This document shows positions 51,485-57,097 of a DNA stretch of 57,097 nt, piece after piece; the stretch's first letter is position 1, and the number at the start of each line of letters is the position of its first letter. The translations under genes were made by a program, and so were the position numbers. The DNA comes from Desulfotignum sp. (GTDB lineage Bacteria; Desulfobacterota; Desulfobacteria; Desulfobacterales; Desulfobacteraceae), in assembly GCA_011390335.1 (NCBI GenBank), contig JAABSO010000028.1:1-57097 (forward strand), in the 5' to 3' direction. The notes below the pieces were generated by a model. It did not search any database, had not been told where the DNA came from, and saw only the letters and a list, made by a program, of their open reading frames with translations.

Positions 51485-54196
51485 ATGGGAATTTATAATC
51501 TTGACCGTATTTTTCAGCCTGAAAGTGTTGCCGTTATCGGCGCCACTGAAACAGAAAACAGCATTGGCAATGCCCTGATGACCAACCTGGAAAATGGGGG
51601 ATTTTCAGGTAAAATCGTACCTATAAATCCAAAATATGCAACGGTTAAAGGGATAAAAACGCTGGAAACGATACGGCAAAGCAGTCATCCGATAGACCTT
51701 GCCATCATCGCCACCCCCATATCCACCGTTTCGGATATCGTCGATGACTGCATTGCCGCTGGCACAGGTGGCGCCGTGATCATATCGGCCGGAGGAAAAG
51801 AAACCGGAGATCAGGGACGTGACATCGAAAAAAAAATTCAGGAAAAAGCCTATGCCGGCGGTCTGCGGCTTGTCGGTCCCAATTGTCTGGGAATCATTAA
51901 TACCGAAACGAAACTCAATGCCAGTTTTGCTTCTGATATGCCTTCTAAGGGAAAACTGGCCTTTGTCTCCCAGAGCGGTGCCATCTGTACATCAATTCTG
52001 GATCTTTCCTTTAAGGAAAAAATCGGTTTCAGCCACTTTGTCAGCATCGGTTCCATGGTGGATGTGGATTTCGGAGATATGATCGATTATCTGGGCAATG
52101 ATTCCCGGACAAGCAGCATCCTGCTGTACATAGAAAATCTGACCCAGATACGCAAATTCATGAGCGCTGCACGGGCAGTGTCCAGAATCAAACCCATCGT
52201 GGTCTTGAAATCCGGGCGCAGTGAGGCCGGGGCCAGGGCGGCATCATCACATACCGGCGCTCTGGCCGGAGAAGATGCTGTATATGACACCGCGTTCAAA
52301 CGTGCCGGCATTATCCGGGTAAACACCATAGCGCAATTGTTCGACTGTGCGGAACTCATGGCCAAAACCCCACCCCCCAAGGGATCACGCCTGGCAATCA
52401 TTACAAATGGCGGGGGTCCCGGGGTTATGGCCACGGATGCCCTGGGAAATCATGGATTGGCGCCTGCCCCGCTGTCCCGGGAACTGACCGAATCACTGGA
52501 TGATCTGCTCCCGCAATTCTGGAGCCGGAATAATCCCATTGATATTCTTGGAGATGCCAACCGGGAACGGTTTATGAAAACCGTTGAATTATGCCATGAA
52601 AGCCAATCCTTTGACGGCATCCTCACCATTATGGTGCCCCAGGCATTGACAGACCCGAAACCTGTGGCAGAAGCCTTGGCTGCATCAGCCAGAGACAAAC
52701 GTTTCCCCATATTTGCCTCCTGGATTGGCGGCAAAAAAATGGAAACCGCGGTGGCGGTATTAAACCAGGCAAAAATCCCCACGTATGAAACGCCGGAAAG
52801 GGCCATTCAAGCCTTTGTTTTCATGGTGGCATACGGCCGAAACCTGGAACTGCTGACACAAATTCCCAGAAAGCTGTCCCACAAATTGCAGTATGATCAC
52901 AACAAGGTCCACAACCTGCTGCAAGATCATATGAAACAAGATGCCGGTTTTTTGTCGGAAGCAGAATCCAAAGAAATTTTATCCGCTTATGGCATACCGG
53001 TAAATACGACACAAACGGCAGCCACAGAAGAAGATGCCGTTTCCAGGGCCCAAAAGATCGGATTTCCGGTGGCTTTGAAGCTCATATCACCGGACATTTC
53101 CCATAAAACCGATGCCCATGGCGTGCATCTGAATTTACAATCCGATGATGCGGTCCAAAGCGCCTTTGGCAAAATCATGGAAGGTGCCAAAGCGTATAAT
53201 CCGGATGCACACATTGAAGGGGTATCTGTTCAACAGTATATTGACAGTCCGGACTATGAATTGTTGATCGGCGCAAAAAAAGACGTCTCTTTCGGACCGG
53301 TTATCGTGTTCGGTTCAGGGGGCATTTTCACGGAAATCCTGGAAGATCGGTCACTCGGACTCCCGCCGTTAACCCCCCTGCTGGCGCGGCGTATGATGGA
53401 AAATACCCGGGTTTTTTCACTTTTGCAGGGATTTCGCAACCGGCCGCCCGCTGATATGGAGGCACTGGAAGCCCTGCTCATGCGGGTGTCCCAGCTGGTG
53501 GTTGATTTTCCCCAAATCGCTGAACTGGATATGAATCCTGTGATTGTAAAGGACGGACTTCCCCGGGCTGTAGATGCCCGTATCCGGCTTGAAGACGTAG
53601 CAGAACCCTCTGCTTTGCATCTGGTCATCAGCCCGTATCCGGATGAATATGAATTCCATGAAAAAACGGATGACGGTCGAGATATTTTTATCCGTCCGGT
53701 AAAGCCGGAAGATGCGCCCCTTTTCAAGGAACTTTTCAAGGAACTGTCATCCACCAGTGTTTATCATCGGTTTTTCAGCGCCATGAAAGAAATCTCTCCA
53801 GCCATGCTGGCCAGATTCACCCAGATCGATTACGACCGGCAAATCGCGCTGATCGCCCTGGATGACAGTTCAAAAAAAGAAAAAATGTTCGGTATAGCCA
53901 GGGTCATCACTGATCCAGACGGCAAATCCGGGGAGTTTTCCATATTGATTGGAGATCCATGGCACGGCCAGGGCATCGGTGCAAAGCTTCTTGGCCGGGT
54001 CCTGCAAATTGCCAAAAACCGGAAAATCGAAAGGGTCTGGGGAACTGTTTTGCGGGAAAACAGTAAAATGATTGCGTTCGGGAAAACCCTTGGGTTTACT
54101 CCCACAGCGGATACAGATCTGGGAGAAATAGAATTGAAAATTGATCTCACAGAGGCGGATTTTTCATTTTTAGACCAGAATCCGGCCGGCGGTTGA
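51485..54196 (+). CDS. ADP-forming acyl-CoA synthetase fused to a GNAT acetyltransferase (Pat/AcuA-like)
   Basis: 903 residues. Domains in order: CoA-binding Rossmann (about 8-135), succinyl-CoA-ligase-like (about 150-460; RAASSHTGALAGEDA with His256 at the phospho-His position), ATP-grasp (about 490-710; GFPVALKLISPDISHKTDAHGV), then GNAT (about 735-890; DPWHGQGIGAKLLGRVL for acetyl-CoA). This is the layout of the protein acetyltransferase Pat/YfiQ, which inactivates AMP-forming acetyl-CoA synthetase. Pat enzymes are reported to have lost the catalytic His; here it is kept, so true acyl-CoA synthetase activity is possible. Length matches E. coli PatZ (886). Confidence 0.9.
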   Translation: MGIYNLDRIFQPESVAVIGATETENSIGNALMTNLENGGFSGKIVPINPKYATVKGIKTLETIRQSSHPIDLAIIATPISTVSDIVDDCIAAGTGGAVIISAGGKETGDQGRDIEKKIQEKAYAGGLRLVGPNCLGIINTETKLNASFASDMPSKGKLAFVSQSGAICTSILDLSFKEKIGFSHFVSIGSMVDVDFGDMIDYLGNDSRTSSILLYIENLTQIRKFMSAARAVSRIKPIVVLKSGRSEAGARAASSHTGALAGEDAVYDTAFKRAGIIRVNTIAQLFDCAELMAKTPPPKGSRLAIITNGGGPGVMATDALGNHGLAPAPLSRELTESLDDLLPQFWSRNNPIDILGDANRERFMKTVELCHESQSFDGILTIMVPQALTDPKPVAEALAASARDKRFPIFASWIGGKKMETAVAVLNQAKIPTYETPERAIQAFVFMVAYGRNLELLTQIPRKLSHKLQYDHNKVHNLLQDHMKQDAGFLSEAESKEILSAYGIPVNTTQTAATEEDAVSRAQKIGFPVALKLISPDISHKTDAHGVHLNLQSDDAVQSAFGKIMEGAKAYNPDAHIEGVSVQQYIDSPDYELLIGAKKDVSFGPVIVFGSGGIFTEILEDRSLGLPPLTPLLARRMMENTRVFSLLQGFRNRPPADMEALEALLMRVSQLVVDFPQIAELDMNPVIVKDGLPRAVDARIRLEDVAEPSALHLVISPYPDEYEFHEKTDDGRDIFIRPVKPEDAPLFKELFKELSSTSVYHRFFSAMKEISPAMLARFTQIDYDRQIALIALDDSSKKEKMFGIARVITDPDGKSGEFSILIGDPWHGQGIGAKLLGRVLQIAKNRKIERVWGTVLRENSKMIAFGKTLGFTPTADTDLGEIELKIDLTEADFSFLDQNPAGG

Positions 54197-54270
54197 GAAC
54201 AGATTGGTTGTCTATGATTTATTGGTAGGCCATTATAACATATTATACAACAAAAAGGAGAAACTGCATC

Positions 54271-55713
54271 ATGTTACAGAAAATAATGTATAGAATTTCA
54301 AAGGCGGCCTGTTTTACGGCGGTTTTGCTTTTTGGATTGATGATTATCACAGGCCCACTGGCCGCCACTGCAGACAGTGCGATGAAGGATCCCCAGCACC
54401 GTCTTGAGTCATTGGGGCAGGCGTTCAGGGATGTAAGCAAAAAAATCAGCCCTGCAGTCGTCTATATCAGTACCGTCTATTCCATGGAATCGCTTCCTGA
54501 AGAATACCAGGAACTTTTTGAAAATGAGTTTTTCCGCCGCTTTTTCGGCATGCCCAAACCAAGAGAATACCAGCGCCGCGGTTTGGGTTCTGGTTTTATT
54601 ATTAATGAAGAGGGCTACATCCTGACCAATAACCATGTGGTGGAAAAGGCCGAAGAGATAACCGTCACCCTGCCGGACAAACGCGAATTTAAAGCCGAGG
54701 TCATCGGGACTGATCCGATGTCGGATGTGGCGGTCATAAAAATCCAAGGGGAAAATCTACCGACAGCCGAACTTGGTGATTCCAGTACCGCACAGGTGGG
54801 GGACTGGGTTATTGCGGTAGGCACGCCCTATGGTCTTTCGCAAACTGTAACCGCAGGCATCATCAGTGCCGCAGGCCGTGCCAATATCGGCATTGTGGAT
54901 TACGAAGATTTTTTCCAGACCGATGCAGCCATTAATCCGGGAAACAGCGGCGGCCCGCTGGTTGACATTTACGGTAGGGTTATCGGCATGAATACGGCTA
55001 TTTTCAGCAAGAGCGGCGGTTACCAGGGTATCGGTTTCGCCATTCCCATCAACATGTCCAAAGGAATTATGGAAAGTCTTATTGCACATGGTCGCGTCGT
55101 GCGTGGATGGCTGGGGGTCAGTATTCAACCGGTCACCAAAGACATTGCCGACAGTTTCGGCCTGAAAACAGCCGAGGGTGCCCTGGTGGCAGATGTCACC
55201 AAAGACAGCCCGGCGGATGAGGCCGGTGTACTTCGGGGGGATATCATTGTTTCACTAGACAAAAAACCGGTTGAAAACCCCACGGTCCTGAAAAACCTTG
55301 TGGCGCAAAAAGAGGTAGACAGTACTGTTCCGCTTACGGTAATCCGCAGCCAAAAAAAGAAAACCCTGCAGGTAAAAATCGGAGAACTGGCACCTGAAGA
55401 GCAGACCGGAAAATCCAGACCAGATTCTCCGGAGAGTGCGCCCCTGGGAATTCACGTTCAGGAGCTGACCTCTGACATTGCTGCCCAGCTGGGATATAAA
55501 CAGGAAAAAGGGGTTGTTGTAGCTGGTGTAAAACCTGGCAGCCCGGCAGCCGGAGCAAACATTCAGCGGGGCGATCTCATCCAGGAAATTAATCAAACCC
55601 TGATTGATTCGGTAAAAGCATATAATAAAGCGGTGAGCAAAGGTGAAAAATTTCTGTTTTTGATCAGACGGGGAGAAAACACATTTTTTACGGTCATAAA
55701 ACCTGAACAATAA
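54271..55713 (+). CDS. HtrA/DegP-family periplasmic serine protease
   Basis: 480 residues with a signal peptide (about 1-35) and aaggag upstream. The trypsin-like triad is complete: His122 in TNNHVV, Asp152 in MSDVAVIKI, Ser226 in NPGNSGGPL. Two PDZ domains follow (about 270-365, with GWLGVSIQPVT; and about 390-475, with GVVVAGVKPGSPAA). This is the Do (DegP/DegQ) architecture: ATP-independent degradation and chaperoning of misfolded envelope proteins. It lies 74 bp after the acyl-CoA synthetase gene. Confidence 0.95.
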   Translation: MLQKIMYRISKAACFTAVLLFGLMIITGPLAATADSAMKDPQHRLESLGQAFRDVSKKISPAVVYISTVYSMESLPEEYQELFENEFFRRFFGMPKPREYQRRGLGSGFIINEEGYILTNNHVVEKAEEITVTLPDKREFKAEVIGTDPMSDVAVIKIQGENLPTAELGDSSTAQVGDWVIAVGTPYGLSQTVTAGIISAAGRANIGIVDYEDFFQTDAAINPGNSGGPLVDIYGRVIGMNTAIFSKSGGYQGIGFAIPINMSKGIMESLIAHGRVVRGWLGVSIQPVTKDIADSFGLKTAEGALVADVTKDSPADEAGVLRGDIIVSLDKKPVENPTVLKNLVAQKEVDSTVPLTVIRSQKKKTLQVKIGELAPEEQTGKSRPDSPESAPLGIHVQELTSDIAAQLGYKQEKGVVVAGVKPGSPAAGANIQRGDLIQEINQTLIDSVKAYNKAVSKGEKFLFLIRRGENTFFTVIKPEQ

Positions 55714-55762
55714 AATACACGTGTCAGATAACCTAAGATACTCATACAGACAGGAGAAAACC

Positions 55763-56308
55763 ATGAAACAAATGACCCAGCAGAACATGATCAATGCTTT
55801 CGGCGGTGAAAGCATGGCGAACATGCGTTACCGGCATTTTGCAATCCAGGCGCAGAAGGAGAATTATCCGAATGTCGCCCGGTTGTTTGAAGCAGTCTCC
55901 CATGCGGAATTCATCCATGCAGGGGATCATTACCGGGAGCTGAAACACCTGAACGAAGGGATTGTTGCAAACAGCATGGGCGCTTTCGGCCCGGGCGATA
56001 CTGCCAAAAACCTGGGCCTGGCCGTTGACGGTGAAACCTTTGAAATAGAAGAGATGTATCCTGCTTATATGGAAATCGCCAAACTGCAGGAGGAAAAAAG
56101 TGCGTACCGCAGTTTTGAATGGTCTTATAAAACGGAAAAAAAGCACAAGGAATTATTTGAAAAAGCCAAAAAGGCCGTAGACAATGCCACAGATGTGCAG
56201 CTGGATGACATCCAGGTATGCAAGGTGTGCGGGTACACACTGGAAGGAGAGGCCCCGGACAATTGTCCGGTCTGCAATGCAAAAAAAGAGGAATTCAAAA
56301 AACACTAA
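55763..56308 (+). CDS. Rubrerythrin
   Basis: 181 residues from ATG 55763, which has aggag upstream; the longer frame from 55721 is rejected. The ferritin-like diiron domain (about 1-135) supplies Glu in AFGGES, SHAEFIHAGDHY and EEKSAYRSFEWSY; the C-terminal rubredoxin-like domain (about 150-181) has C-K-V-C-G-Y and C-P-V-C-N. Rubrerythrin reduces hydrogen peroxide using electrons from rubredoxin, fitting the rubredoxin and cytochrome bd genes 15 kb upstream. A hairpin follows the stop. Confidence 0.95.
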   Translation: MKQMTQQNMINAFGGESMANMRYRHFAIQAQKENYPNVARLFEAVSHAEFIHAGDHYRELKHLNEGIVANSMGAFGPGDTAKNLGLAVDGETFEIEEMYPAYMEIAKLQEEKSAYRSFEWSYKTEKKHKELFEKAKKAVDNATDVQLDDIQVCKVCGYTLEGEAPDNCPVCNAKKEEFKKH

Positions 56309-56328
56309 GACCCTTGTGATGTGATCAT

Positions 56329-56360
56329 ATTCCCCGGGCGCATATTGCCGCCCGGGGAAT
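56329..56360 (+). terminator. Hairpin after rubrerythrin
   Basis: A perfect 12-bp stem, 56329-56340 with 56349-56360 (ATTCCCCGGGCG arm), loop of 8 bases, 20 bp after the stop codon. Its CCCCGGG core recalls the hairpin at 36917. No T-tract follows. Confidence 0.7.
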
Positions 56361-56470
56361 TACCAAAGATGGCCGTAAAGCCCCTGCCTTCAGACATGGG
56401 GATATAAGGCCATGCCCCTCGGCGAGAAAAATAAGTTGACACCTTCTAATTTATATGTTATATATAATAA

Positions 56471-56914
56471 ATGAGTATAACATATAAAACAAATAATAAT
56501 ATATGCTATTCGTGCAAGTATCATGTGGTTTGGTGTCCCAAATACCGCAAAAAGATTTTAAAAGATAATATTGAAAAAAGGCTTAAACAAATTATTAAAG
56601 ATGTTTGCGATGAAAAACAGTCAGATTTGATTGAAATAGAATGTGATAAGGACCATATTCATATTTTGGTTGAAGTTGATCCCCAATACGGTATTCATAG
56701 GCTGATAAAACAAATAAAGGGAGTAAGCTCAAAAACATTGAGAGAAGAATTCCCCTTTTTAAAAAAGACACTTCCAACGCTCTGGACTAATAGTTATTTT
56801 GTGTCAACGGTTGGGGGAGCGCCAATCAGCGTGATTAAACAGTACATTAAAAACCAAAAAACAAGATATGAAGACATAAAATCCAAAGGATGGAAGAATA
56901 ATGGAAGAACTTGA
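56471..56914 (+). CDS. tnpA: IS200/IS605-family transposase TnpA (Y1 HUH)
   Basis: 147 residues, complete. The HUH motif is H-I-H in DKDHIHILVEV (His62, His64) and the catalytic Tyr125 lies in SVIKQYIKNQK. YHVVWCPKYRKKIL near the N-terminus is the standard opening of the family. The enzyme cuts and joins single-stranded transposon DNA at the hairpin ends. All catalytic residues are present, so it can be active. A second frame starts inside its last five codons. Confidence 0.95.
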   Translation: MSITYKTNNNICYSCKYHVVWCPKYRKKILKDNIEKRLKQIIKDVCDEKQSDLIEIECDKDHIHILVEVDPQYGIHRLIKQIKGVSSKTLREEFPFLKKTLPTLWTNSYFVSTVGGAPISVIKQYIKNQKTRYEDIKSKGWKNNGRT

Positions 56915-57097
56915 GTTTAATCCATTTGCTGAAAAATTAAATGTGGGATTTGCAATCCAGGAAATCGGCCCAAATAAAGAAATAAAATTGATGTTCGACA
57001 AAAAGGGCCAGTTCATGATTTCTTCAAAAAAAGATAATTATTCCCCTACAGGCCAAGGGGCATTAGAAACATGGGACTACGAAACCAGTTTAACGCT
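56901..57097 (+). CDS. Unknown ORF overlapping the end of tnpA (partial)
   Basis: ATG 56901 opens a frame (MEELEFNPFAEKL, then VGFAIQEIGPNKEIKLMF) that stays open for 65 codons to the window edge and overlaps tnpA by 14 bp in another frame. It does not resemble the start of TnpB. Its AT-rich codon use matches tnpA, so it belongs to the element rather than to the host. A weak gga-rich site lies just upstream within tnpA. I do not recognise the product; it could be an accessory or cargo gene. Confidence 0.5.
   Translation, partial: MEELEFNPFAEKLNVGFAIQEIGPNKEIKLMFDKKGQFMISSKKDNYSPTGQGALETWDYETSLT

Larger units (their letters stand above)
56366..57097 (+). mobile_element. Left end and start of an IS200/IS605-family element (partial)
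   Basis: The left-end hairpin is at 56381-56401: CCCCTG pairs with CA and GGGG around a bulged T at 56397, the same design as the right-end hairpin at 61-90. tnpA follows at 56471. The element runs off the window before any tnpB or right end. Local base composition becomes clearly AT-rich from about 56450. The exact left boundary is estimated. Confidence 0.75.

Noticed and set aside
1..57097. CRISPR arrays, tRNA or rRNA genes
   Set aside because: No regularly spaced repeats and no cloverleaf-like or rRNA-like sequence was seen in the gaps on either strand; a tRNAscan or Infernal run would settle this.

Overview
The window looks like chromosomal DNA of a sulfate-reducing deltaproteobacterium, most likely a Desulfobacteraceae member (Desulfobacter/Desulfotignum-like). 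This is inferred from the gene mix: a multiheme tetrathionate-reductase-type cytochrome, rhodanese, DMSO-reductase-type ferredoxin, cytochrome bd, rubredoxin, rubrerythrin, a TRAP binding protein, PAS-LuxR and PAS-sigma-54 regulators, and a Pat/ADP-forming acyl-CoA synthetase. No rRNA, tRNA or CRISPR array was seen.

Layout: 1-99 is the right end of an IS200/IS605-type element (last codons of tnpB, the omega-RNA region and RE hairpin). 485-5692 (+) carries a MscS channel, a double CDP-alcohol phosphatidyltransferase and a 40-codon ORF coupled to an MFS transporter. 5676-7721 (-) is an amidoligase / class-I amidotransferase / YqaA operon. 8021-9952 (+) holds an MltF-type lytic transglycosylase and TrmO. 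9977-21848 (-) is a 12-kb tightly overlapped operon recC-recB-yhaO-like-yhaN-like. 21998-25817 (+) holds two tandem secreted DUF4139-like proteins and a DsbA/DsbG-type thioredoxin. 25852-27984 (-) has a lipoprotein, apt and a SAM hydroxide adenosyltransferase, with a REP-like inverted repeat between the last two. 28138-29032 (+) has a stand-alone receiver protein and a CYTH protein.

The most interesting part is 29089-36956. A PAS/sigma-54 activator lies between two operons, each preceded by a -24/-12 (sigma-54) promoter match. The left arm encodes a membrane thioredoxin, a Tat-exported four-cluster ferredoxin and a small cytochrome b. The right arm encodes a triple-rhodanese protein, a cytochrome-c-like protein whose CxxCH has lost its first Cys, an octaheme cytochrome c and a cytochrome b. 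A nested GTTAA/TTAAC palindrome 130 bp upstream of the right promoter is a good candidate enhancer. The whole resembles an inducible periplasmic sulfur-compound reducing system fed from quinol; its substrate is not known from sequence.

Downstream: a DUF4258/DUF2283 pair (37130-37578), the first broken by a 10-bp tandem duplication; cydAB plus rubredoxin (38062-40635); a CoA ligase with an orphan TRAP binding protein (41005-43460); a PAS-LuxR regulator with a P-type ATPase (43687-47461); an MFS transporter; gpmI; then a stress-flavoured run of PRC-barrel protein, Pat-like acyl-CoA synthetase/acetyltransferase, HtrA protease and rubrerythrin (50741-56308). The window ends in the left end, tnpA and an overlapping unknown ORF of another IS200/IS605 copy (about 56366-57097). 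Both ends therefore lie in the same element type, as expected if a repeat limited the assembled contig.
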